This document shows, in pieces, positions 9,195-16,950 of a DNA stretch of 64,000 bases. The stretch spans positions 2,437,501 to 2,501,500 of the forward strand of contig NZ_CP009438.1 of assembly GCF_000761215.1 (NCBI RefSeq). Direction: 5' to 3'. Position 1 is the first letter of the stretch. Every line of letters begins with the position of its first letter. The translations under genes and the position numbers were made by a program. The stretch comes from Streptomyces glaucescens (GTDB taxonomy: Bacteria; Actinomycetota; Actinomycetes; Streptomycetales; Streptomycetaceae). The notes beneath the pieces were generated by a model that did not search any database, was not told the origin of the DNA, and saw only the letters and a list, made by a program, of their open reading frames with translations.

Positions 9195-9747
9195 GTCATC
9201 GACAGTGCACTCCACCTCGACGGAAGGCTTGTCAGGTCGATCCGTCGATGAGCTGGAACGCTTCGCCGCCCAGCCGGAAACTGACCGCCTGGACGTGCAG
9301 ACTTGGGAGATGATGCGTGAATTGGCCGTCGCCCGCATGAGTGACGATCGGCTGGCCGTCGACATCCGCTTGCGATGGGTTCGGCTCGCTCTTACGGCGA
9401 TCCGCAAAAAAGCCCAAGGGTCTGATGTCGACAGGAAGGCGGCACTGGCCGAGGAGACGAACGTGCGGGTCAACGCGATCCGCGCCTTCGGAGCAGCGCA
9501 GGATGGCGGTCTCCTTGATCCGGTCGATCTGTGCGAGAGCGTTTTCAGGGAGATCGGGCAGACACCGGAAGAGGTTCGCACAAAGGCCGTGCTCTGGCGA
9601 AGCTTGCCTCCCCAGGAGATGCTGCGGCTCAGACGCGTCAAGAATCTGTTGACCCCGCTGCGCGGCGTCGAAAGCCTGATTCCCCCAGGTGATCCGTTGC
9701 ACAGGGAACTCTCGGCCTGGCTGTCTGTGATCCCTGATCTGCCGTGA
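9169..9747 (+). CDS. Probable immunity protein for the Rhs toxin
   Basis: Up to 192 residues, overlapping the toxin gene by 26 bases if ATG 9169 is used; GTG 9205 is an in-frame alternative that removes the overlap. The protein is soluble and almost entirely helical (SVDELERFAAQPETDRLDVQ, AVDIRLRWVRLALTAIRKK and RKAALAEETNVRVNAIRAFG are representative), with no signal peptide. Its codon use is less biased than its neighbours, matching the toxin tip. Immunity genes normally follow Rhs tips directly, which is the basis for this call. The family is not recognised. Confidence 0.65.
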   Translation: MQGSSSWNESSTVHSTSTEGLSGRSVDELERFAAQPETDRLDVQTWEMMRELAVARMSDDRLAVDIRLRWVRLALTAIRKKAQGSDVDRKAALAEETNVRVNAIRAFGAAQDGGLLDPVDLCESVFREIGQTPEEVRTKAVLWRSLPPQEMLRLRRVKNLLTPLRGVESLIPPGDPLHRELSAWLSVIPDLP

Positions 9748-9892
9748 CGCCGATGAGGCCGCCGACCGGTTGAGCGCGTGTTCAGCGGTTCAGGTTTCCG
9801 CTCTGTGAGCGTCAGTGGCCCTGAGGGCGGGGCGGGACAGTGCAAGGGGCCGCCGCAGTTCGGGCACGGTGGTCTCACCCGGAGCCCGCTGG

Positions 9893-9990
9893 ATGCCGCT
9901 GGAAGCTGCCGGGGCATCCGACCCACGCGTAGTGCAGCTGGTACTGGGTCACGGCGTGGACGCACATGCTGCCACCGTGTCCCGTCGCTC
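9893..9990 (+). pseudogene. Possible remnant of a tyrosine recombinase C-terminus
   Basis: Between the immunity gene and the riboswitch, one frame reads AGASDPRVVQLVLGHGVDAH. This resembles the 'DPR-V-Q-LGH' box of phage-type integrases just before the catalytic tyrosine. No catalytic Arg/His context or tyrosine follows, and no full-length gene surrounds it. It could be a decayed integrase fragment left by toxin-module turnover, or a chance match. Confidence 0.25.
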
Positions 9991-10029
9991 CATCCTGCTT
10001 CTCAGTGGAACCACTTCGAGGTGGCCTCC

Positions 10030-10195
10030 GTACCGCCCGGTAAAGTGGCCGCGTCGTATCACACCCGTACGGGGGAAAGCCGGTGCAAATCCGGCGCTGA
10101 CCCGTCCCCGAGTTCTCGACTTCACTCGAACAGGGGAGACCCCTAGCCGTGAGCCGGGCCCGAGCAGGGGCGGCGAGCCGGATCGCTCCGTGCGG
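10030..10195 (+). promoter_or_regulatory. Cobalamin (B12) riboswitch, atypical aptamer
   Basis: The core GGGGGAAAGCCGGTGCAAAT, then CCGGCGCTGACCCG (10071-10104), is the hallmark P3/P4 region of cobalamin riboswitches. A CCGTGAGCC segment (10147-10155) and GAGCCGGATCGCTC (10175-10188) sit where the conserved 3' parts are expected. Between CTGACCCG and CCGTGAGCC lies an extra hairpin of about 40 bases (CCCCGAGT ... ACTC ... GGGG), which is unusual. The leader continues to the ribosome site AGGAGAGGG (10272-10280), which can pair with the preceding CTCC, so translation-level control is likely. Exact boundaries are approximate. Confidence 0.8.
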
Positions 10196-10292
10196 ACGTG
10201 GAACGGCTCAGCACCGTCGAGGTTTACGGGGCCGGGCCGCCCGGGGTCTCCCGTGCTGCCCGGCTCCCCGCAGGAGAGGGCATCCGCCGATC

Positions 10293-11528
10293 ATGAACTT
10301 CCGCCGCAGCGCCGCGGCCCTGGCCGCCGCCGCAGTGATCGGTGGCGCCGCGACCCCGGTCGCCCAGGCCGCCGATCCGTCCCCGTCCGCCACCCCGTCC
10401 GTGGCGATACCGTCCGGCCTGTACGGCTCGGGTGACCCGACCTACGACGGTGTGTGGCGGCAGTCGCTGGCGCTGCTCGCGCAGGACGCCGTGGGGGTGC
10501 GGCCCGCCGGGCAGGCCGTGGACTGGCTGACCGGGCAGCAGTGCGCGAACGGCGCGTTCGCCTCCTTCCGGGCGGACACCGCCGCGCCGTGTGACGCGAA
10601 GACCATGCTCGACACCAACGCCACCTCCGCCGCGGTGCAGGCGCTCGCCGCGCTCGGCGGCCAGGAAGCGGTGACCGGCAAGGCGGTCGGCTGGCTGAAG
10701 TCGGTGCAGAACAAGGACGGCGGCTGGGGCTTCGGCGCCGGGTCGCCCAGTGACGCCAACTCGACGTCGATCGTGATCGGGGCGCTCGCCGCTGCCGGGG
10801 AGAAGCCCGCCGAGGTGAGGAAGGGCGGCAAGTCGCCGTTCGACGCGCTGCTCGGCCTCGCCCTCCCCTGTGACGGCAAGGACGGCGGCGCCTTCGCCTA
10901 CCAGCCGGACAAGAAGGGCGGGCTCGCCGCCAACGCGGACGCCACGGCCGCCGGTGTGCTGGGCGCCCTCGGCGAGGGACTCGACGCCGAGGCCGGCGAG
11001 CAGGCCGCCGCGTCGAAGTGCGCCGACGCCAGGACTCCGGAGCAGGCCGCCGCCAACGGCGCCGCCTACCTCGCGGGCGCCGTCGCGAAGGACGGCCACC
11101 TCGTCTCCGCCCTCCCGGGCGCCGAGGACCAGCCCGACTTCGGCAACACCGCCGACGCGGTCGTCGCGCTCGCCGCGCAGGGCGGTGCCGAGCGGGCCGC
11201 GAAGCCGCTGAAGTGGCTGGAGGAGAACGCGGCCGGCTGGGCGAAGCAGAGCGGTCCCGCCGCCTACGCCCAGCTGATCTTCGCCGCCCTCGCCACCGGC
11301 ACCGAACCGCGGGACTTCGGCGGCACCGACCTGGTCGAGCAGCTCAACGCCACCGGTCCGGCTCCCCAGGCCGCCGGCGAGGACGAGAGCAAGCAGGACG
11401 AGGCGGCCGACAAGGCGGACGCGGGCGACGACGACAACGGCATGTGGTGGGTCATCGGCGCCCTGTTCGTCGGCGGTATCGGCATCGGCTTCCTGCTGAG
11501 CGGCCGCAGGAAGGGGCGGCAGGCGTGA
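10293..11528 (+). CDS. Surface-anchored alpha/alpha-toroid (prenyltransferase/terpene-cyclase-like) protein under B12 control
   Basis: 411 residues from ATG 10293, chosen because it follows the ribosome site and begins a clear signal peptide (MNFRRSAAALAAAAVIG, cleavage after VAQA near residue 26). The mature part has repeated helical-hairpin units typical of the prenyltransferase/squalene-cyclase superfamily, for example WLKSVQNKDGGWGFGAG near 140-156 and NTADAVVALAAQGG later. A C-terminal membrane helix (MWWVIGALFVGGIGIGFLL) and basic tail anchor it outside the membrane. No catalytic DxDD-type cyclase motif is visible, so a binding role is more likely than catalysis. The vertebrate B12 carriers intrinsic factor and transcobalamin use the same toroid fold. 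With the riboswitch upstream and an ECF transporter downstream, corrinoid capture is my inference. Confidence 0.85.
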   Translation: MNFRRSAAALAAAAVIGGAATPVAQAADPSPSATPSVAIPSGLYGSGDPTYDGVWRQSLALLAQDAVGVRPAGQAVDWLTGQQCANGAFASFRADTAAPCDAKTMLDTNATSAAVQALAALGGQEAVTGKAVGWLKSVQNKDGGWGFGAGSPSDANSTSIVIGALAAAGEKPAEVRKGGKSPFDALLGLALPCDGKDGGAFAYQPDKKGGLAANADATAAGVLGALGEGLDAEAGEQAAASKCADARTPEQAAANGAAYLAGAVAKDGHLVSALPGAEDQPDFGNTADAVVALAAQGGAERAAKPLKWLEENAAGWAKQSGPAAYAQLIFAALATGTEPRDFGGTDLVEQLNATGPAPQAAGEDESKQDEAADKADAGDDDNGMWWVIGALFVGGIGIGFLLSGRRKGRQA

Positions 11529-12202
11529 GCGTCCGCCGTGTCGCGGCCGTGTTGTCGGCCCTGCTGCCGGCCGTGCTGTTCGTGTCGCTGGGGGCGGGCC
11601 AGGCGCAGGCCGCCGGTTACCGCTACTGGTCCTTCTGGGACCGCGACGGCGACCGCTGGACGTACGCCACCCAGGGCCCGGCGACGGCCCGGCCGTCCGA
11701 CGGCGACGTGCAGGGCTTCCGGTTCGCGGTCAGCGCCAACTCGCAGGACGCCGCCCAGCCGCGCGGCGCGGCGGACTTCGACGTGATCTGCGCCCGTACG
11801 CCCGCCCGGGAGGACAGCAAGCGGGTGGCACTGGTCCTCGACTTCGGTACGGCGGCGGACGCCCCGTCCGGGGAGACGCCGCCCGCCCGCCGGACGGCGT
11901 GCGCGCGCGTGGCCCCGGACGCGACGACCGCGGAGGCGCTGGCCGCCGTCGCCAAGCCGCTGCGCTACGACACGAACGCCCTGCTGTGCGCCATCTCCGG
12001 CTATCCGGCAAAGGGGTGCGGTGAGCAGGTGAGCGGGGACGGGAAGCAGGACGCCGCGGCCGGGAAGCCGGCCGGCGACGGGAGCGACGGGACGGACGGG
12101 GGCGACGGCGGTCCCTCCCTCGGCCTCGTCGCGGGCGGCGCGGCGGTGGCGGTCCTCGGCGCGGCGGCGGTCTGGCAGACGCGACGGCGCGGGCGTGACT
12201 GA
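11525..12202 (+). CDS. SCO2322-family secreted, membrane-anchored protein
   Basis: 225 residues from GTG 11525, overlapping the previous stop by four bases (GTGA). It has a signal peptide (VAAVLSALLPAVLFVSLGAG, then QAQA cleavage), an extracellular domain starting AAGYRYWSFWDRDGDRWTYA with two cysteine pairs (DVICAR, RTACAR, ALLCAIS, KGCGEQ), an Asp/Gly-rich linker, and a C-terminal membrane helix followed by RRRGRD. This is the pattern I know as the SCO2322 family of streptomycetes. Its fixed place between the toroid protein and the ECF T component suggests a surface partner in substrate capture. The biochemical function is not established. Confidence 0.85.
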   Translation: MSVRRVAAVLSALLPAVLFVSLGAGQAQAAGYRYWSFWDRDGDRWTYATQGPATARPSDGDVQGFRFAVSANSQDAAQPRGAADFDVICARTPAREDSKRVALVLDFGTAADAPSGETPPARRTACARVAPDATTAEALAAVAKPLRYDTNALLCAISGYPAKGCGEQVSGDGKQDAAAGKPAGDGSDGTDGGDGGPSLGLVAGGAAVAVLGAAAVWQTRRRGRD

Positions 12203-12217
12203 GAAGACGACGCGGGC

Positions 12218-13297
12218 ATGACGGACCGGTCGCTGCACCCGGGTGCCTGGTGGCTGTGGTCCCTCTCACTGGGGGTCGCGGCCACCCGCACCACCAACCC
12301 GCTGCTCCTCGCGCTGCTCATCGCGGTGTCGGCGTACGTCGTGGCGGCCCGCCGCCCGGACGCGCCGTGGGCCCGGTCCTACGGCGCCTTCCTCAGGCTG
12401 GGGCTCGCCGTGCTGCTGATCCGGCTGGTGTTCGCGGTGGTGTTCGGTTCGCCGATCCCCGGCGAGCACACGCTCGTCACCCTGCCCGAGGTTCCGCTCC
12501 CGGCGTGGGCGCAGGGCATCCGCCTGGGCGGTGAGGTGACGGCGGAGGTGCTGGTGCGGGCGTTCTACGAGGGTCTGAAGCTGGCGGCGCTGCTGATCTG
12601 CGTGGGTGCGGCGAACGCGCTGGCGAGTCCGTCGCGGCTGCTGAAGTCGCTGCCAGGGGCGCTGTACGAGATGGGTGTCGCGGTGGTCGTGGCGCTCACC
12701 TTCGCGCCGAGCCTGGTCGCGGACGTGCAGCGGCTGCGTGCGGCCCGCCGGCTGCGCGGGCGCCCGGACAGGGGGCTCAGGGGCCTGCTCCAGGTGGGCC
12801 TGCCGGTGCTGGAGGGGGCGCTGGAGCGTTCGGTGGCGCTGGCCGCCGCGATGGACTCGCGCGGGTACGGCCGTACGGCCCTGGTGCCGCCCGCCGTCCG
12901 CCGTACGACCGCCGCGCTCACGCTGGGCGGGCTGCTCGGGGTGTGCGCGGGGACGTACGGGCTGCTCACCGCGGACGGCGGCACGTACGGCCTGCCGGTG
13001 CTGCTGGCCGGGGCCGGTGCCGCGCTGGCCGGGCTGTGGCTGGGCGGTCGCCGTTCGCCGCGGACCCGCTACCGCCCGGATGCGTGGGGCCCGCGCGCCT
13101 GGCTGGTCTCCGGCTCCGGTGCCGCGGTGGCCGCGGCCCTGTTCGTGGCCGCCTCGGCCGACCCGGCGGCCCTGCACCCGGGTGTCGTCCCGCTGACCGC
13201 CCCGAGCCTGCCCGTGTGGCCCGCCGCGGCCGTGCTGCTCGGACTGCTCCCGGCGTTCGTCGCACCACCGCCGGACCATCAGGAGGAGCCGTCGTGA
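12218..13297 (+). CDS. ECF transporter T component (EcfT/CbiQ family)
   Basis: 359 residues with about seven hydrophobic segments. The two cytoplasmic coupling-helix signatures of EcfT are visible: [17 protein letters not shown] (about 170-186) and ALAAAMDSRGYGRT (about 207-220). The protein transmits ATPase motion to the substrate-binding S component. It is longer than typical CbiQ (~230-270) because of extra C-terminal membrane segments. It overlaps the ATPase gene by four bases (GTGA), and an AGGAGG ribosome site for the ATPase sits inside its 3' end. It forms a full ECF module with the next two genes. Confidence 0.9.
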   Translation: MTDRSLHPGAWWLWSLSLGVAATRTTNPLLLALLIAVSAYVVAARRPDAPWARSYGAFLRLGLAVLLIRLVFAVVFGSPIPGEHTLVTLPEVPLPAWAQGIRLGGEVTAEVLVRAFYEGLKLAALLICVGAANALASPSRLLKSLPGALYEMGVAVVVALTFAPSLVADVQRLRAARRLRGRPDRGLRGLLQVGLPVLEGALERSVALAAAMDSRGYGRTALVPPAVRRTTAALTLGGLLGVCAGTYGLLTADGGTYGLPVLLAGAGAALAGLWLGGRRSPRTRYRPDAWGPRAWLVSGSGAAVAAALFVAASADPAALHPGVVPLTAPSLPVWPAAAVLLGLLPAFVAPPPDHQEEPS

Positions 13298-15027
13298 TCC
13301 GCTTCGAGGACGTCTCCGTGACGTATGACGGGGCCCCGGAACCCACCGTCCGCCAGGTGGACTTCGAGGTCCCGGAAGGCGAACTGGTGCTGCTCGTCGG
13401 CCCGTCCGGGGCCGGCAAGTCGACGATCCTGAACGCCGTGAGCGGGCTGGTCCCGCACTTCACGGGCGGCACCCTGCGCGGCCGGGTCACGGTCGCCGGC
13501 CGCGACACCCGGACCCACAAGCCGCGTGAACTCGCCGACGTGGTGGGCACGGTGGGCCAGGATCCGCTGTCCCACTTCGTCACCGACACCGTCGAGGACG
13601 AACTCGCCTACGGCATGGAGTCGCTGGGCCTGCCGCCGCAGGTGATGCGCCGCCGGGTGGAGGAGACGCTGGACCTGCTGGGCCTCGCCGCCCTGCGCCA
13701 CCGGCCGATCGCCACGCTCTCCGGCGGCCAGCAGCAGCGGGTGGCGATCGGTTCGGTGCTCACCCCGCACCCGAGCGTGCTGGTCCTCGACGAGCCGACC
13801 TCGGCCCTGGACCCGGCCGCCGCCGAGGAGGTGCTGGCCGTCCTCCAGCGGCTCGTCCACGACCTGGGGACGACCGTGCTGATGGCGGAGCACCGGCTGG
13901 AACGGGTCGTGCAGTACGCCGACCAGGTGCTGCTCCTGCCCGCCCCCGGCGCCCCGCCCGTGCTCGGTGCGCCGGCCGGGACGATGGCCGTGTCACCGGT
14001 GGTCCCGCCGGTGGTGGAGCTGGGCCGGCTGGCGGGCTGGTCCCCGCTGCCGCTGACGGTCCGCGACGCCCGCAGACGGGCGGCGGACCTGCGCGCACGC
14101 CTCCAGGACAAGGACCAGGAGAAGGAGAAGGAGAAGGAGAAGGACGAGGAGCAGGACGAGGAGCAGGAGAGGGAGGGCGCGGCGGCTGCCGTGGCGGCGG
14201 CCTGCGAGCCCGTCCCGCCCAGGCCGCGCCGCTGGTTCCGCGGGCGGCGGCCCGCCCCTGCCGCCCCTCCCGCCCCGTACGCCGCCGAGGTGCGTTCCCT
14301 CGCCGTCCGCCGCGGCCCGGTCCGGGCGCTGCGCCACGTCGACCTGACCGTCTCCCCGGGTGAGACCGTCGCCCTCATGGGCCGCAACGGCGCCGGCAAG
14401 TCCACCCTCCTGTCCTCCCTGGTCGGGCTGGTGGAGCCGGCCTCCGGATCGGTCCGCGTCGGCGGCGCGGTCCCGCACCGCACCCCGCCGCGGGAGCTGG
14501 TCCGGCGGGTCGGCCTGGTCCCGCAGGAGCCCCGGGACCTGCTGTACGCCGACACGGTCGCCGCCGAGTGCGCGGCGGCCGACGAGGACGCGGGCGCCGC
14601 ACCGGGCACCTGCCGGGCGCTGGTGACGCGGTTGCTGCCGGGGGTCGCCGACGACACGCATCCGAGGGACCTCTCCGAGGGGCAGCGGCTCACCCTGGCC
14701 CTGGCGGTCGTGCTGGCCGCCCGTCCGCCGCTGCTCCTGCTGGACGAGCCGACCCGGGGGCTGGACTACGCGGCGAAGGCGCGCCTTGCCGTGCTGCTGC
14801 GGGGGCTGGCCGCGGACGGGCACGCGATCGTGCTGGCCACGCATGACGTGGAGCTGGCCGCCGAGCTGGCGCATCGCGTCGTGCTGCTCGCCGAGGGCGA
14901 GGTGATCGCGGACGGCCCGACGGCCGACGTCGTGGTGTCGTCCCCGTCGTTCGCCCCCCAGGTGACGAAGATCCTCGCGCCGCAGAGGTGGCTCACGGTC
15001 GCCCAGGTGGCGGAGGCGCTGGCATGA
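13294..15027 (+). CDS. ECF transporter ATPase, two ABC domains fused (A-A')
   Basis: 577 residues from GTG 13294. The first ABC domain has Walker A GPSGAGKST (near 43), signature LSGGQQQRVAIG, Walker B VLVLDEPTSALDP and the H-loop MAEHR. The second has Walker A GRNGAGKST (near 365), a degenerate signature LSEGQRLTLALA, Walker B LLLLDEPTRGLD and LATHD. Between them is a strongly charged Lys/Glu/Gln repeat linker encoded at about 14107-14175, then an Arg/Pro-rich stretch. Most bacteria use separate EcfA and EcfA' proteins, so this is a fusion of both. It energises uptake together with the T and S components on either side. Confidence 0.93.
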   Translation: MIRFEDVSVTYDGAPEPTVRQVDFEVPEGELVLLVGPSGAGKSTILNAVSGLVPHFTGGTLRGRVTVAGRDTRTHKPRELADVVGTVGQDPLSHFVTDTVEDELAYGMESLGLPPQVMRRRVEETLDLLGLAALRHRPIATLSGGQQQRVAIGSVLTPHPSVLVLDEPTSALDPAAAEEVLAVLQRLVHDLGTTVLMAEHRLERVVQYADQVLLLPAPGAPPVLGAPAGTMAVSPVVPPVVELGRLAGWSPLPLTVRDARRRAADLRARLQDKDQEKEKEKEKDEEQDEEQEREGAAAAVAAACEPVPPRPRRWFRGRRPAPAAPPAPYAAEVRSLAVRRGPVRALRHVDLTVSPGETVALMGRNGAGKSTLLSSLVGLVEPASGSVRVGGAVPHRTPPRELVRRVGLVPQEPRDLLYADTVAAECAAADEDAGAAPGTCRALVTRLLPGVADDTHPRDLSEGQRLTLALAVVLAARPPLLLLDEPTRGLDYAAKARLAVLLRGLAADGHAIVLATHDVELAAELAHRVVLLAEGEVIADGPTADVVVSSPSFAPQVTKILAPQRWLTVAQVAEALA

Positions 15028-15911
15028 CGCGCCAGGCCCGCCCGATCCGTCTCGGGCCGCGTTCGGTCGTCGCCCTCGCGCTGACCAGCGCGGTCGGCGC
15101 GGCCTCGCTGCTGTGGCCGTTCTTCGCACCGCCGGCCGCGGCGGTGGCGGGCCACAGCCAGGACGCCCCCTGGCTCTTCGCCGGCCTGCTGGTGCTGCTG
15201 GTCGCCGTGGTGGGCGCGGCGATCGCGGAGTCGGGGCTGGGCGCGAAGGCGGTGGCCATGCTCGGGGTGCTGGCGGCGGCGGGGGCCGCGCTGCGGCCGA
15301 TCGGCGCGGGCACGGCGGGCATCGAGCCGATGTTCTTCCTGATGGTGCTGAGCGGCCGGGTCCTGGGCCCGGGCTTCGGCTTCGCCCTGGGCTCGCTGAG
15401 CATGTTCGCGTCCGCGCTGCTGACGGGGGGCGTGGGGCCGTGGATGCCGTTCCAGATGCTGTCGATGGGCTGGTTCACGATGGGCGCGGGGCTGCTGCCG
15501 GGCCCGCACCGGCTGCGCGGCCGCGCGGAGCTGGCGCTGCTCGCCGGGTACGGCTTCCTGGCCGCGTTCGCGTACGGGCTGGTGATGAACGCGCAGGGCT
15601 GGCCCTTCCTGCCGCAGGATCTCGGCAACCCCACCGGCACGTCGAGCATCGCCCCGGATCCCACCGCGGGCACCGCCGCGAACTTCGCCCGCTTCCTCGC
15701 CTACTGCCTCGCCACCTCCCTCGGCTGGGACCTCGGCCGCGCCCTTGTGACGGTGGTCCTCACGTTCGCCCTCGGTCCCGCCGTCCTGAAGGCCCTCCGG
15801 CGGGCCACACGCCGTGCCGCCTTCGAGACGGGGGTCACTTTCGAGGCTCCGAAAGGGACCTCCGTGAGTGAAGCGGCCCACAGGGCCCAGATCACATACG
15901 ACAGGAAATAG
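15024..15911 (+). CDS. ECF transporter S component, probable corrinoid specificity
   Basis: 295 residues from ATG 15024 in an ATGA overlap with the ATPase. There are six or more hydrophobic helices, with FFLMVLSGRVLGPGFGFALG and MPFQMLSMGWFTMGAGLLP in the core, typical of vitamin S components. A cytoplasmic tail (TGVTFEAPKGTSVSEAAHR) ends the protein. S components bind the vitamin and set specificity. The upstream B12 riboswitch makes cobalamin or another corrinoid the best guess, as for the CbrT group described in actinobacteria, but cobalt or another ligand cannot be excluded from sequence alone. Confidence 0.85.
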   Translation: MTRQARPIRLGPRSVVALALTSAVGAASLLWPFFAPPAAAVAGHSQDAPWLFAGLLVLLVAVVGAAIAESGLGAKAVAMLGVLAAAGAALRPIGAGTAGIEPMFFLMVLSGRVLGPGFGFALGSLSMFASALLTGGVGPWMPFQMLSMGWFTMGAGLLPGPHRLRGRAELALLAGYGFLAAFAYGLVMNAQGWPFLPQDLGNPTGTSSIAPDPTAGTAANFARFLAYCLATSLGWDLGRALVTVVLTFALGPAVLKALRRATRRAAFETGVTFEAPKGTSVSEAAHRAQITYDRK

Positions 15912-16015
15912 TAGACAAAACGGACGCCATGCTCACGCCAATCTGCGGTCTGACCTGGGCATTGAGAGCCGCGTCACACAAACGACCTTCGCCCCGAATG
16001 CGACCACAACTAGTA

Positions 16016-16039
16016 AAGGGGGTCATTGCGGACCCCCTT
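16016..16039. terminator. Perfect 9-base inverted repeat after the ECF operon
   Basis: AAGGGGGTC and GACCCCCTT flank a six-base loop. The site lies 105 bases after the S-component stop. There is no U-tract, as is common for terminators in high-G+C actinomycetes. An operator role is the alternative. Confidence 0.5.
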
Positions 16040-16067
16040 CCGGCCTGCTTCTCTGGATGACGTCGCA

Positions 16068-16099
16068 CGGCGCCGACGAGCCCACGGGCCTCGGCGCCG
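16068..16099. repeat. Second hairpin in the leader of the transglycosylase-like gene
   Basis: CGGCGCCGA and TCGGCGCCG form nine-base perfect arms. The loop itself can pair further (GAGCCC with GGGCCTC). It sits about 75 bases before the GTG start of the next gene, so it may act in its 5' leader. I see no known riboswitch signature in the 263-base gap. Confidence 0.45.
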
Positions 16100-16174
16100 A
16101 CGCATTGCCCCCGCCCCGCATCGCGTGGTTCCGGCGTGCCGCGACACCCCAGTCCCCGAAGAAAAAGGTTCCAC

Positions 16175-16594
16175 GTGTCTGTCGCCCGCATCGCCCGCCG
16201 CATCGCGTCCCCGAAGAAGGCCCTCACCACCGCCGCCGTGGCCGCCGCCGCCACCGGCATGGCGCTGACCGCCGCTCCGGCGCACGCCGCGACGACTGCT
16301 TCACCGTCCGAGGCGAAGGCGATCGCGAAGCAGCTGATCCCGAGCGCCGCCCAGTACAACGCCTTCAGCAAGATCGTCGAGCACGAGAGCGGCTGGGACG
16401 TCGACGCCACCAACCCGTCCTCCGGCGCGTACGGCCTGGTCCAGGCCCTGCCCGGCTCCAAGATGGCCGCCGCCGGCGCCGACTGGAAGACCAACGCCAA
16501 GACCCAGATCAAGTGGGGTCTGGACTACATGAACTCCCGCTACGGCAGCCCGGTCGGCGCCTGGAACTTCTGGCAGGCGAACGGCTGGTACTGA
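16175..16594 (+). CDS. Secreted lytic-transglycosylase-like protein
   Basis: 139 residues from GTG 16175; an AAGG ribosome site precedes it. The signal peptide (KKALTTAAVAAAATGMALTA, cleavage at AHA/A) is followed by a compact SLT-like domain: FSKIVEHESGWDVDATNPSS with the catalytic-type Glu in HESGW, then GAYGLVQALPGSKMA and a terminal VGAWNFWQANGWY. This matches the small secreted transglycosylases of Streptomyces that cut peptidoglycan glycan strands. It is monocistronic, ends at a strong bidirectional terminator and has two hairpins in its leader. Confidence 0.88.
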   Translation: MSVARIARRIASPKKALTTAAVAAAATGMALTAAPAHAATTASPSEAKAIAKQLIPSAAQYNAFSKIVEHESGWDVDATNPSSGAYGLVQALPGSKMAAAGADWKTNAKTQIKWGLDYMNSRYGSPVGAWNFWQANGWY

Positions 16595-16622
16595 GCCGGA
16601 CCCCGCCTCCCCCTGCACGCCT

Positions 16623-16659
16623 GAAGGCGGCGGCCCACGATCCCCGGGCCGCCGCCTTC
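16623..16659. terminator. Bidirectional terminator, 14-base perfect stem
   Basis: GAAGGCGGCGGCCC pairs with GGGCCGCCGCCTTC across a nine-base loop, exactly between the convergent transglycosylase-like and DUF397 genes. Confidence 0.8.
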
Positions 16660-16680
16660 GGGCGTTTCCACGTCAGGTGC

Positions 16681-16950
16681 TCACCGCTGCGCGGCCCAGT
16701 CGACGAACTCCGAGAACGCGACGGGCGCGAGCGTGAGCACGGGTCCCCCGGGGTTCTTGGAGTCGCGGACGGCAACGGCGGTGGGGAGGTCGGCGACCTC
16801 GACACAATCGCCGCCCTGATCGCTGCTGTAGCTGGACTTACGCCACGCCAGGTCGCCGATCGGCGCGCATTCGACGCACTCGCCGCCCTCGTCGCCGCTG
16901 TAGCTCGACTTACGCCACTGGACCCCCGACGGAATCGCGGTGCTCGCCAT
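16681..16950 (-). CDS. Small acidic DUF397 protein with two DUF397 units
   Basis: 89 residues with two copies of the DUF397 core: VQWRKSSYSGDEGGECVE and LAWRKSSYSSDQGGDCVEV, the second followed by VAVRDSKNPGGPVL and FSEFVDWA. DUF397 proteins are small partners of the WhiJ/Scr1-type helix-turn-helix regulators in streptomycetes; BldB belongs to the wider group. The ATG lies inside the upstream regulator gene (41-base overlap), so the two are coupled. It probably modulates that regulator's DNA binding. The doubling of the domain is a little unusual. Confidence 0.9.
   Translation of the reverse strand: MASTAIPSGVQWRKSSYSGDEGGECVECAPIGDLAWRKSSYSSDQGGDCVEVADLPTAVAVRDSKNPGGPVLTLAPVAFSEFVDWAAQR

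Noticed and set aside
9750..10029. Additional gene before the riboswitch
   Set aside because: Frames in this gap lack ribosome sites, and only a short integrase-like box is recognisable.
15912..16174. ydaO (c-di-AMP) riboswitch before the transglycosylase-like gene
   Set aside because: Wall hydrolase genes of streptomycetes often carry it, but the conserved segments are missing; only simple hairpins are present.
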